A DNA stretch of 64,000 nucleotides. Source: Streptomyces luteolus (GTDB lineage Bacteria > Actinomycetota > Actinomycetes > Streptomycetales > Streptomycetaceae). Of the stretch, positions 54,183-62,783 are shown piece by piece. Positions within the stretch are counted from its first letter, which is position 1, and each line of letters starts with the position of its first letter. The position numbers were made by a program, and so were the translations under genes. Location of the stretch: the NCBI RefSeq assembly GCF_029968015.1, contig NZ_JASCIS010000007.1:176725-240724 (forward strand), given 5' to 3'. The notes beneath the pieces were generated by a model. It saw only the letters and a list, made by a program, of their open reading frames with translations. It was not told the DNA's origin and ran no database searches.

Positions 54183-54302
54183 TCGCCGCAGTGCGCTCGG
54201 CGCCAGCGGCGCGCGTACCGTGATGAACCGAATCGCGTTCGTTCGAGCGTCAGCCATACACCCGGACTCATGATCACGTCAGGCAGTCCGCGATTTTTCA
54301 CT

Positions 54303-54316
54303 CGAACGTGTGTTTG
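54303..54316 (+). promoter_or_regulatory. SOS box (LexA operator) of lexA
   Basis: CGAACGTGTGTTTG matches the Gram-positive SOS box CGAAC-N4-GTTCG with one mismatch. It lies 64 bases before the lexA start, so LexA should repress itself. Confidence 0.8.
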
Positions 54317-54379
54317 GCGCAACCTTTCGAAAGCTACTACCGTTGTCCAGCTAGGGAGAACATCTCGAGAGGGGCCGCC

Positions 54380-55165
54380 GTGACCACCACCGCAGACAGC
54401 GCCACCATCACCGCCCAGGACCGCGCCCAGGGCCGACTCGAGCCGGTGCATGCCATGAATGACGGAGCCACGAACCCGGAGGGGCCCAAGCCCACACGCT
54501 CGCTTCCCGGGCGACCTCCAGGAATCAGGGCGGACAGCACAGGGCTCACAGACCGCCAGCGCCGCGTCATCGAGGTGATCAGGGACTCCGTGCAGCGGCG
54601 CGGATACCCGCCGTCGATGCGCGAGATCGGCCAGGCGGTGGGCCTCTCCAGCACGTCCTCCGTCGCGCACCAGCTGATGGCCCTGGAGCGCAAGGGCTTC
54701 CTGCGCCGCGACCCGCACCGGCCCCGCGCGTACGAGGTGCGTGGCTCGGACCAGCCCAGCAGCCAGCCCACGGACACCACGGGCAAGCCCGCCGCGTCGT
54801 ACGTCCCGCTGGTCGGCCGGATCGCCGCCGGTGGCCCGATCCTCGCCGAGGAGTCGGTCGAGGACGTCTTCCCGCTGCCGCGCCAGCTGGTCGGTGACGG
54901 CGAGCTGTTCGTCCTCAAGGTCGTCGGTGACTCGATGATCGAGGCCGCGATCTGTGACGGGGACTGGGTCACCGTCCGCCGCCAGCCCGTCGCGGAGAAC
55001 GGCGACATCGTGGCCGCCATGCTGGACGGCGAGGCGACGGTCAAGCGGTTCAAGCGCGAGGACGGGCATGTGTGGCTGCTGCCTCACAACTCCGCTTACC
55101 AGCCGATTCCTGGTGACGAGGCGACGATCCTCGGCAAGGTGGTCGCGGTGCTGCGTCGGGTGTGA
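54380..55165 (+). CDS. lexA: SOS repressor LexA
   Basis: A 261-residue repressor-protease. After a Streptomyces-type N-terminal extension of about 50 residues come the winged helix ([34 protein letters not shown], read with gaps), the self-cleavage Ala-Gly in GRIAAGGPI, the catalytic Ser in VGDSMIEA and the Lys in ATVKRFK. The GTG at 54380 has GAGAGGGG upstream. It diverges from nrdR and converges with the DinG-type helicase, itself a common SOS gene. Confidence 0.96.
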   Translation: MTTTADSATITAQDRAQGRLEPVHAMNDGATNPEGPKPTRSLPGRPPGIRADSTGLTDRQRRVIEVIRDSVQRRGYPPSMREIGQAVGLSSTSSVAHQLMALERKGFLRRDPHRPRAYEVRGSDQPSSQPTDTTGKPAASYVPLVGRIAAGGPILAEESVEDVFPLPRQLVGDGELFVLKVVGDSMIEAAICDGDWVTVRRQPVAENGDIVAAMLDGEATVKRFKREDGHVWLLPHNSAYQPIPGDEATILGKVVAVLRRV

Positions 55166-55197
55166 GTCGGGGGTGGAACCCCCGCGCCCCCTAGTCC

Positions 55198-55232
55198 GGG
55201 CCCCGGAACCAACTGCGCCGGTTCCGGGGTCC
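55198..55232. terminator. lexA terminator
   Basis: A perfect 10-bp stem CCCCGGAACC (55201-55210) / GGTTCCGGGG (55220-55229), extended by two G-C pairs, 33 bases past the lexA stop. It is followed by CCTGCTTT. Confidence 0.88.
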
Positions 55233-55355
55233 TGCTTTGTCGCCTACGCGCCGCGGGACTGCCGCGTTGCCGAGCGGCTGCCCGTGCGTCGTGGCTTGTC
55301 GCGCAGTTCCCCGCGCCCCTGTCGGGGGCGCCCCCCTCAGCTCCCCCGTGCGGGG

Positions 55356-57368
55356 TCAGCCCTCCGACTGCTTCGCCGCCGCGTCGATCGCCGCCAGGGA
55401 GCGGCGGACCTGGTTGCGGTCCGTGGTGTACCAGAACTCGGGGAGTGAGGCCTTCAGGTAGCTGCCGTAGCGGGCCGTGGCCAGGCGGGGGTCCAGGACC
55501 GCGACCACGCCGCGGTCGCCCGACGCGCGGATGAGACGGCCCGCGCCCTGGGCCATCAGCAGGGCGGCGTGCGTGGCGGCGACGGCCATGAAGCCGTTGC
55601 CGCCGTTGTCCTCCACGGCCTTCTGGCGGGCGCTCATCAGCGGGTCGTCCGGGCGCGGGAACGGGATCTTGTCCATCACGACCAGCTGGCAGCCTGCGCC
55701 CGGGACGTCGACGCCCTGCCAGAGCGAGAGTGTGCCGAACAGGCAGGTCTTCGGGTCCGCCGCGAAGTTCTTGATCAGCTCGCCGAGGGTCTCCTCGCCC
55801 TGCAGCAGGATAGGGAACTCCGGGATACGGGAACGGAGTTCCTCGGCGGCGGACTGGGCGGCCCGCATCGAGGAGAAGAGGCCGAGCGTGCGTCCGCCGC
55901 TCGCCTGGATCAGCTCCGTCAGCTCGTCCAGCATGTCGCCGCGCGTGCCGTCACGGGACGGGCGGGCCAGATGCTTCGCGACGTAGAGGATGCCCTGCTT
56001 GCCGTAGTCGAAGGGGGACCCGACGTCGATGCCCTTCCAGACGGGCAGCTCCTCCGCATCGCCCTCCGTGCCGGCGATGCCCTCCGGGGCGAGGCCGAGG
56101 GAGGCCCCGACGCCGTTGAAGTCGCCGCCCAGCTTGAGCGTGGCCGAGGCGAGGACGACGGAGCGGTCCGTGAAGAGCTTCTCCCGGAGCAGTCCGGAGA
56201 CCGACATGGGGGCGACGCGCAGGGACGCGCCGCTGAATCGGTTGGCGGCTCCGCCGCGGTGGTCCTGCCGCTCGTACCAGACGACGTCCCACTCCGAGCC
56301 GTTGGTGATGCGCTCCGCGACGTCGTGGACGTTCTCCACCGCGGCCAGGGCCTGCTTGCGGACCGCGTCCTCGTCCTGGACGGACTTGTCGCGCGTGGCG
56401 CCGATCGCGGAGATCGTGTTGCGGGCGGCGTCGCGCAGCGCGAGGAGCGCGTAACCGAGGTCCTCGGGGATCTCCTCCAGGCGGCCGGGGAGGGCCAGCT
56501 CCATGAGCCGCTCGAAGGTCTCGGCGGCGGTCTGCAGCTGGTCCGCGATCTTCTCGTTGACCAGCTTCGCGGAGCGCCGCACCGCGCGGTTGACCTGGCC
56601 AGGGGTGAGCTCGCCGGTGGCGACGCCGGTGACGCGGGAGACCAGTTCGTGGGCCTCGTCCACGATCAGGACCTCGTGCTGCGGCAGCACCGGCGCGCCC
56701 TCGATGGCGTCGATGGCGAGCAGCGCGTGGTTGGTGACGATCACCTCGGCGAGCTTCGCGCGCTCCCGGGCCGACTCGGCGAAGCATTCCGCGCCGTACG
56801 TGCACTTCGAGGCGCCCAGGCACTCGCGCGAGGAGACCGAGACCTGCGACCAGGCGCGGTCGGAGACGCCGGGCGTGAGGTCGTCCCGGTCGCCCGTCTC
56901 CGTCTCGTCCGACCAGTCCCGCAGGCGCAGCAGGTCCTGGCCGAGCTTGCTGGTGGGGGCCGCCGCCTCGAACTGGTCGAAGAGTCCCTGGTCCTCTTCC
57001 TGCGGGACGCCCTCGTGCAGGCGGTGCAGGCACAGGTAGTTCGACCGGCCCTTGAGCATGGCGAACTGGGGGCGGCGGCGCAGCAGCGGATGCAGCGCCT
57101 CGACCGCGCGCGGAAGGTCGCGCTCGACCAGCTGGCGCTGTAGGGCGAGCGTGGCCGTCGCGACCACCACGGGCTCCCCGTGGGCGAGCGCGGGCACCAG
57201 GTAGCCGAGGGACTTTCCGGTGCCCGTGCCGGCCTGGACGAGCAGGTGGGAGCCGCCGTCGATGGCCTCGGCGACGGACTCGGCCATGGTCACCTGGCCG
57301 GGGCGCTCCGTGCCGCCGACGGCTTCGACGGCGGCGTGCAGGAGTTCGGGGAGGGAGGGCTTCGTCAT
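55356..57368 (-). CDS. DinG/XPD-type ATP-dependent DNA helicase
   Basis: A 670-residue 5'-3' helicase. Motif I QAGTGTGKS, motif II VDEAHEL, and motif VI QGAGRLIRASGD are clear. Four cysteines between motifs I and II (Cys in NYLCLHRLHEG; CLGASKCTYGAEC) match the iron-sulphur cluster of the XPD/DinG family. It is convergent with lexA. The start ATG at 57368 opens MTKPSLPELL. Confidence 0.93.
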   Translation of the reverse strand: MTKPSLPELLHAAVEAVGGTERPGQVTMAESVAEAIDGGSHLLVQAGTGTGKSLGYLVPALAHGEPVVVATATLALQRQLVERDLPRAVEALHPLLRRRPQFAMLKGRSNYLCLHRLHEGVPQEEDQGLFDQFEAAAPTSKLGQDLLRLRDWSDETETGDRDDLTPGVSDRAWSQVSVSSRECLGASKCTYGAECFAESARERAKLAEVIVTNHALLAIDAIEGAPVLPQHEVLIVDEAHELVSRVTGVATGELTPGQVNRAVRRSAKLVNEKIADQLQTAAETFERLMELALPGRLEEIPEDLGYALLALRDAARNTISAIGATRDKSVQDEDAVRKQALAAVENVHDVAERITNGSEWDVVWYERQDHRGGAANRFSGASLRVAPMSVSGLLREKLFTDRSVVLASATLKLGGDFNGVGASLGLAPEGIAGTEGDAEELPVWKGIDVGSPFDYGKQGILYVAKHLARPSRDGTRGDMLDELTELIQASGGRTLGLFSSMRAAQSAAEELRSRIPEFPILLQGEETLGELIKNFAADPKTCLFGTLSLWQGVDVPGAGCQLVVMDKIPFPRPDDPLMSARQKAVEDNGGNGFMAVAATHAALLMAQGAGRLIRASGDRGVVAVLDPRLATARYGSYLKASLPEFWYTTDRNQVRRSLAAIDAAAKQSEG

Positions 57369-57408
57369 AGCTCGACCAGCCTACGGTGCCCCACTGACAA
57401 TCCCGCGA

Positions 57409-59262
57409 TCACGGCCGCGGCCCCGCGTGCAGCGGGTTCGGCACGGTCCCGTGGACGGCGGCGTGCGGGCGCTCGGGGCGGTCCCGGTAGCCGTCGAGAT
57501 GGAGCCGGTTCCGGTTGAGGCAGAGGCGCTCGATCCGGGGCGTGAGCAGGTCGAAGAGCTCGAAGCGGTCCTTCAGCTCCGGGAACCGGGCCTGGTGGCG
57601 GAGGATCTCCTCGCGTACGAGCGTCCAGAACTCGCCCTCGGGCACGTCGAGTTGGTCCTCGCAGAGCGGGGCGAGGTAGCGGAAGACGCCGACGAACAGG
57701 CCGGAGTGGATGAACTGGGTGAGGAAGGCGGGCGGCTCGGTGAGCAGGATCTCGCGCACATCGTCCGGCATCGAGGCGTGCTCGGGCACGGGCTGCGCGC
57801 TGACGTTCACGTCGTCGACGAAGTCCTTGACGGCCAGCCTGACCGGCACGTCCTCCGCGTCGAAGACCACGATGGCGTTCTCCCCGTGCGGCGAGAAGAC
57901 GGTGCCGTAGCGGTAGAGGAAGTGCAGCAGCGGCGGCAGCAGGGCGGCGAGGAGGTGGCGCAGCCAGACCTTCGGGGCGAGTCCGGAGCGCTCGACCAGC
58001 TCGGCGGTGAAGGCCCGGCCGTCGCGGTCGGTGTGCAGCAGGGAGGCGAGCGTACGGGCGCGTTCGCCGGGGTCGAGGCTGTGCTCCAGGGGTTCGCGCC
58101 AGATCGCGCCGAGGAGTTCCTTGTACTGGTAGGGCACGTCCGGGAGTTCGTCGTAGACCGGGTGGCGGACGGTGACCGAGGCGACCTCGCCGAGGAGGAC
58201 GACGCGGCACTCGTCGCGCAGGAACGGGTCGGCGTCGCGCAGCGCGTGCACCCAGGCGGTGACGGCGGGCGCGGCGAGGGTGCGGTCGGTCGGAAGGCCG
58301 CGCCAGACAAGGGTGTTGAGGATCGAGAGCGGCAGCTTGACGGTGTGCCGGTCGGGCCGTGACGTGTTGAGGAACGTACGGATGGACTGCTGCGGCAGGC
58401 GCTGGTCGGGGTCCTCGGGGAGCGGCACGATGTCCCCGGCGGCCACGGACGGGGCGAACAGCGGGAGCACGATCTCGTCCCACTGCCAGGGGTGCACGGG
58501 CAGGTAGAGGTACCGGCGCGGATCGAGGCCGCGTGCGCGGAGGGCGTGCGAGAAGGTGTCGAGGGTGGCGGCGTCCAGCTCGTGCGCGTAGAGCCGCTCC
58601 GGGGCGGCCAGGTGCCGCACACCTCGGTACGCGGCCAGCTCGTCGCTCACCGCGATCCACGGCAGGCGTGCCGGAACGCGAGCTTCCGGGGCCCAGCGGG
58701 CGGCGTCGGCGGCCGAGAAGCCGAGCCGTCCCTTGTTGAGGACGAGCCAGGGGTGCCCGGTCTGGTGGCCCTCCAGTTCGGCGTACGGGAGGTCGGCGAG
58801 CTCGGCGGCGGTCAGTCCGGTGCGGTCGAGGCGCGCGTCGGCGGCGAGGGTGCTGTTCAGCTCGCGTACGACGTGGCCCAGTGTGTCCCCGTCGAGGCCG
58901 AGCCGCCGCCGCGCCCGCGCGAGGAACGCGAACGGGTCGCCGAACGGCGCCTCGGCCCCGTCCGCGTCCCGCAGGGTCGGCGAGTCCGGCTCGACCCGCC
59001 AACTCCCGTACGCCGCACGGCGGGCGCGGAAGCGGAGCCGGGCGCCGTCGTCGAGCGCGAGGACGTACGAGCCGTCCTGGAGCTCCGGGCTGAGGGTCTC
59101 CTCGCACTCCGGGCTGAGGGTCTCCTCGAACTCCGGGCTGAGGATCTCCTCGTACGCGAACTCGCCGAGCAGCTTCGCGAGGAGCCGTCGCGCGGTGCGC
59201 GCCCAGGCCTCCGGGTTGAGCTCGGGCGGTACGGACGCGGCGGCGAGCGGGGCGTGCGGCAC
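57409..59262 (-). CDS. NIS siderophore synthetase (IucA/IucC family)
   Basis: A 617-residue ATP-dependent amide-forming synthetase. Family signatures include GHPWLVLNKGRLGFS, YLPVHPWQWDE, QQSIRTFLNTSRPDRHTVKL (split) and HGENAIVVFD ... VKDFVDDVNV. It should join a carboxylate to an amine such as diaminobutyrate or a derivative made by the aminotransferase encoded upstream. The GTG at 59262 has GGGAGAG 7 bases upstream; an ATG at 59307 is an alternative. Residues about 37-60 are an acidic triple repeat. The product is unknown. Confidence 0.9.
   Translation of the reverse strand: MPHAPLAAASVPPELNPEAWARTARRLLAKLLGEFAYEEILSPEFEETLSPECEETLSPELQDGSYVLALDDGARLRFRARRAAYGSWRVEPDSPTLRDADGAEAPFGDPFAFLARARRRLGLDGDTLGHVVRELNSTLAADARLDRTGLTAAELADLPYAELEGHQTGHPWLVLNKGRLGFSAADAARWAPEARVPARLPWIAVSDELAAYRGVRHLAAPERLYAHELDAATLDTFSHALRARGLDPRRYLYLPVHPWQWDEIVLPLFAPSVAAGDIVPLPEDPDQRLPQQSIRTFLNTSRPDRHTVKLPLSILNTLVWRGLPTDRTLAAPAVTAWVHALRDADPFLRDECRVVLLGEVASVTVRHPVYDELPDVPYQYKELLGAIWREPLEHSLDPGERARTLASLLHTDRDGRAFTAELVERSGLAPKVWLRHLLAALLPPLLHFLYRYGTVFSPHGENAIVVFDAEDVPVRLAVKDFVDDVNVSAQPVPEHASMPDDVREILLTEPPAFLTQFIHSGLFVGVFRYLAPLCEDQLDVPEGEFWTLVREEILRHQARFPELKDRFELFDLLTPRIERLCLNRNRLHLDGYRDRPERPHAAVHGTVPNPLHAGPRP
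59081..59152. repeat. 24-bp in-frame triplication in the NIS synthetase
   Basis: Three adjacent 24-bp copies, each differing at few positions, encode the octapeptide-like EETLSPE(F/C/L) repeats near the N terminus of the synthetase. It is probably slippage-derived and tolerated in a flexible region. Confidence 0.93.
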
Positions 59263-59367
59263 GGGGACTCTCCCACTTCGAGACGATGTACGGGGTATGC
59301 GGCTCATGTTCCTCTGGAGGGACGGGGGTTGAGGGTCGGGCACGCGATCAAGTCGATCAGACTCGCG

Positions 59368-60825
59368 CTACGGCCGGTCGGATTCCGGCCGCCCGTGCTT
59401 CAGCACCCGGGCCAGCCCGTCCGTGAGCCGGTCGAGCACCGCGTCGGCCTGGTCGTCGGTGAGGGTCAGCGGGGGCAGCAGGCGTACGACGCTCGACCGG
59501 CGGCCGGCGAGTTCGACGATGAGGCCGCGGTCCAGGCAGGCGCGCTGCACGGCGGCCGCGAGCCGGGGCGCGGGGGGCGGTGGTCCGGCCCCCGGCCCCT
59601 CCGGGTCGACCAGTTCGACGCCGATCATCAGCCCTCTCCCCCGCACCTCCCCGATCTGCGGATGGTCCGCGGCCACGTCCCGCAGCTGGTCGAGCATGCG
59701 CGTGCCGAGTTCGGCGGCGCGCTCGGCGAGGCGGTGGCGGCGGACGTGGGCGAGGGTCGCGGCGCCCGCGGCCATGGCCAGCTGATTGCCCCGGAAGGTA
59801 CCGGCGTGCGTGCCGGGCTCCCCGGCGTCGAGGTCGTCGCGGTAGACCACGGCGGCGAGCGGGAGGCTGCCGCCGATGGCCTTGGACAGCACCATCACGT
59901 CGGGCACGATCCCGCTGTGCTCCACAGCCCAGAAGGCGCCCGTGCGGCCGACGCCGGTCTGCACCTCGTCGGCGATCAGCGGGATCGAGCGCGCCTCGGT
60001 GATCTTCCGGATCCGGCGCAGCCAGGCGTCCGGCGCGGGCAGCACGTCGCCCTCGCCCTGCACCGGCTCGACGATCAGTCCGGCGGGCAGCGGCACCCCG
60101 GACCTCGCGTCGTCGAGCAGCGACTCGGCCCGGCGGGCGGCCAGTTCGGCACCCTCGGGGCCGCCGGTGCCGAAGGGGCAGCGGTAGTCCTGCGGGTACG
60201 GGAGCCGCGTCACGCGCGCGCCGGCGGTGGCCTGGGCTTCCTCGGTCACGCCGTGGGACGCGCCCGTGAACGCGAGCAGTCCGTCGCGCCCCGTCGCCGT
60301 CCGTACGAGTTCCACGGCCGCCTCGACCGCGTCCGCCCCGGCCGGTCCGCAGAACCGTACGCGGGCGCGGGACGCGAGAGCGGGCGGAAGCGTGGCGAAG
60401 AGCTCGGTGACGAAGGCGTCCTTGAGGGGCGTGGCGAGATCCATGACGTGCAGGGGCGCGCCGGAGTCCAGGACCTTCCTGATCGCCTCCAGGACGACGG
60501 GGTGGTTGTGGCCGAGCGCGAGGGACCCGGACCCGGACAGGCAGTCCAAGTACCGCCGTCCGTCGGCCCCTTCGATGGTCAGGCCGCGCGCGCGGACCGG
60601 CACGATGGGGAGTGACCTGGCGTACGTGCGGTCGGCCGACTCGCGCAGCGACTGGCGCCGCAGGATGCCCTCGGGGCCGGTCCCCCTGCGGGCGGGCGGA
60701 GCGGGCGCGGGCGGTGGGGACGCGGGTGGAGGGGACGCGGGTGGAGCGGACGCGGGTGGAGGGGACGCGGGTGGAGGGGACGCGGGCAGCGCGGCTCGCG
60801 GCGGCGCAGGCTCGGTGACGGCCAC
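59368..60825 (-). CDS. Diaminobutyrate-2-oxoglutarate aminotransferase-like enzyme
   Basis: A 485-residue PLP-dependent class III aminotransferase. The cofactor-binding lysine is in VLSKAIGG, with IADEVQTGVGRTG and THAGTFRGNQLAMAAG. Residues 1-45 are a Pro/Ala/Ser repeat absent from normal enzymes. It makes 2,4-diaminobutyrate, a siderophore building block, and precedes the NIS synthetase on the same strand. The GTG at 60825 has GGGAGGA. No iron-box-like site is evident in the 479-bp upstream region. Confidence 0.88.
   Translation of the reverse strand: MAVTEPAPPRAALPASPPPASPPPASAPPASPPPASPPPAPAPPARRGTGPEGILRRQSLRESADRTYARSLPIVPVRARGLTIEGADGRRYLDCLSGSGSLALGHNHPVVLEAIRKVLDSGAPLHVMDLATPLKDAFVTELFATLPPALASRARVRFCGPAGADAVEAAVELVRTATGRDGLLAFTGASHGVTEEAQATAGARVTRLPYPQDYRCPFGTGGPEGAELAARRAESLLDDARSGVPLPAGLIVEPVQGEGDVLPAPDAWLRRIRKITEARSIPLIADEVQTGVGRTGAFWAVEHSGIVPDVMVLSKAIGGSLPLAAVVYRDDLDAGEPGTHAGTFRGNQLAMAAGAATLAHVRRHRLAERAAELGTRMLDQLRDVAADHPQIGEVRGRGLMIGVELVDPEGPGAGPPPPAPRLAAAVQRACLDRGLIVELAGRRSSVVRLLPPLTLTDDQADAVLDRLTDGLARVLKHGRPESDRP
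60706..60780. repeat. 15-bp in-frame repeat in the aminotransferase N terminus
   Basis: Five copies of CGCGGGTGGAGGGGA encode the repeated SPPPA-type residues. The repeat is unrelated to the enzyme fold. Confidence 0.93.
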
Positions 60826-61304
60826 GGCTGTGTGTCCTCCCGCTGTACGTAGGCGAGTTGGGCGGTGGGCCGCCCGGGGCTTCGGGGGGACGCCCCCTAG
60901 GACGCCCCTGGAGGGATCCGGCGCCGGACGCCTGTCCCCCGTACGCACCAACGACGTCGGATACGGAGGATCACGCCCGGCCCGGAGATCCTTGCCAAAC
61001 GAAAACCTTTGCCCGACCACGCGCGCACGGAACCACCATCAACCGGAAGTTCCCCATCAACCTCCCCGTGACCTGGCGCGCGGATCGGGCCGGAGGAGCC
61101 GGGCCGTGACAGAACCGTTGCGGCCCCGTGGGTCGTCCCCGATGGCACCGGCATAGTGTGGGGTGCTCGATCGTCGCGCTGCCGCTCAGCGGCGATGCCA
61201 CAACTGCACATGTGAACTGCAACTTCCGGTCCGTACGGGCCCGTCGGCCGCGGCCGGAGGGAGTTCACCAAGTCCGACAAAGTCAAAACAGGGGGATTCT
61301 CGCC
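60826..61304. other. Divergent intergenic region, siderophore locus / protease gene
   Basis: These 479 bp hold divergent promoters. There are AT-richer patches near 60985-61025 and 61270-61295. I looked for TTAGGTTAGGCTAACCTAA-like iron boxes and found none. No gene or RNA was recognised. Confidence 0.45.
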
Positions 61305-62534
61305 ATGCGACCCATACGTCCACTCTTCGCCGCTCGCCGAGGGAGGAGTGTGCGCCGCACCACCTCCTCCGTGCTCGCAGTCTCGGCCGCGCTCGCGCTG
61401 ACGGCCACGGCCTGCGGCCCCGGCGAGGACAACGCCGACGGCAAGCCCACCGCGTCCGCGACGGCCGACGGCGGCAGCGCCGGTGGCAGCGGCGAGGACA
61501 AGCCGATCGAGATTCCCGACGACATCAAGGACCGGCTCAAGGAGCACGGGATCGATGTCGACAAGTGGCGGAACGGCGAGTGGAAGAACTGGGACAAGGA
61601 CAAGTGGCTGCGCGAGGCCGAGGACTTCGTCAACCCGATCATCGAGGACTTCTGGGACTCTGACCGGCTGCGCGACACCGACAAGCACCCGGAGAAGCCC
61701 GTCGACAACGACATCTCCGGCGACCAGGGCAAGACGGACCCGATCCCGGAGCCGGTCGACGCCCAGCAGGTGGCGACCCCGTACCACGACAGCGCCCCGG
61801 CCGCGGGCAAGCTCTTCTTCGAGACCCCCGAGGGCTCCGCGCAGTGCTCGGCCACCGTGGTGAAGGACCCGGCCAACCCCGGGAAGTCCAACATGGTCTG
61901 GACGGCCGGCCACTGTGTGCACGCGGGCAAGGAGGGCGGCTGGTACCGCAACCTCGTCTTCGTGCCGTCGTACAACAACGAGGGCAAGCCCGCCGACCAG
62001 AAGGCGACGAAGGAGGAGCTCGCTCCGTACGGCGTCTGGTGGAGCAAGCAGGCGAGGACCTCGGACGAGTGGATCGCGCAGGGCGCCCAGTCCGGCGGCG
62101 CCGGTGCTCCGTACGACTTCGCCGTGATGGAGGTGACGCCCGAGAAGGGCGCCGCCGGCAAGTCCCTGGAGGAGACCGTCGGCGCGGCGATGCCGGTCGA
62201 GTTCAACGCCCCGGCCGTGCCGAAGATCGCCTCGATCAAGGCGACCGGCTACCCGGCGGCTCCGCCGTTCGACGGTGAGCTGGAGTTCTCCTGCGCCGAC
62301 AAGCCCGGCCGCCTCTCGCTGTCCGCGTCGCAGCCGACGATGTACCGCATCGGCTGCACCATGACCGCCGGTTCCTCCGGCGGCGGCTGGGTCGCCAAGG
62401 GCCAGGACGGCAAGCCCGCCCTGGTCTCCAACACCTCCATCGGCCCGGTGACCGCCGGCTGGCTCGCGGGCCCGCGCTTCGGCAAGGAAGCGCAGGGCAT
62501 CTACGACGAGGTCAGCAAGCAGTCCGCCAACTGA
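61305..62534 (+). CDS. Lipoprotein serine protease (V8/trypsin-like), first paralogue
   Basis: A 409-residue protein. A twin-arginine-containing N terminus leads to the lipobox LTATAC, so the mature protein should be lipid-anchored at Cys of TACGPGED. A conserved segment GIDVDKW ... WKNWDKDKWLREAEDF precedes the protease domain: catalytic His in TAGHCVHAG, Asp in YDFAVM, Ser in TAGSSGGGW. It is most like glutamyl-endopeptidase-type S1 proteases. The ATG at 61305 is preceded by GGGGGA. Its paralogue follows on the same strand. Confidence 0.88.
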   Translation: MRPIRPLFAARRGRSVRRTTSSVLAVSAALALTATACGPGEDNADGKPTASATADGGSAGGSGEDKPIEIPDDIKDRLKEHGIDVDKWRNGEWKNWDKDKWLREAEDFVNPIIEDFWDSDRLRDTDKHPEKPVDNDISGDQGKTDPIPEPVDAQQVATPYHDSAPAAGKLFFETPEGSAQCSATVVKDPANPGKSNMVWTAGHCVHAGKEGGWYRNLVFVPSYNNEGKPADQKATKEELAPYGVWWSKQARTSDEWIAQGAQSGGAGAPYDFAVMEVTPEKGAAGKSLEETVGAAMPVEFNAPAVPKIASIKATGYPAAPPFDGELEFSCADKPGRLSLSASQPTMYRIGCTMTAGSSGGGWVAKGQDGKPALVSNTSIGPVTAGWLAGPRFGKEAQGIYDEVSKQSAN

Positions 62535-62567
62535 TCGCCCGCGCAGGGCAGTTGGCCTCACTCTGAA

Positions 62568-62612
62568 CGAACGGTGCCGCTCCCGGGCCCATCCCGGAGG
62601 CGGCACCGTTCG
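62568..62612 (+). terminator. Terminator between the two protease paralogues
   Basis: A perfect 13-bp stem CGAACGGTGCCGC (62568-62580) / GCGGCACCGTTCG (62600-62612) with a 19-base loop. It begins 33 bases past the first stop. The arm GCACCGTTCGGGCGC recurs twice downstream. Confidence 0.85.
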
Positions 62613-62624
62613 GGCGCTGCGCCG

Positions 62625-62666
62625 CCCTTGCACTTGCACTTGCACTTGCCCTTGCCCTTGCCCTTG
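62625..62666. repeat. Hexamer array C(A/C)CTTG
   Basis: Seven uninterrupted six-base units (one CCCTTG, three CACTTG, three CCCTTG). Three copies of GCACCGTTCGGGCGC flank them at about 62603, 62670 and 62700. They lie between the two protease genes, outside any frame I accept. Confidence 0.93.
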
Positions 62667-62783
62667 GCAGCACCGTTCGGGCGCTCGCCACCCGTAGCAG
62701 CACCGTTCGGGCGCCCGTCGCCCGGAACCGCTCTCCCCATCCCCATCACCACCGCTTCCACACCCATCGGGGGTTTCCTCACC

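Noticed and set aside
53170..54379. B12 riboswitch near the cobalamin-dependent reductase
   Set aside because: No B12-box-like conserved core was seen; regulation by NrdR boxes explains the region better.
60826..61304. Iron box for the siderophore locus
   Set aside because: No sequence close to the iron-box consensus was found on either strand.
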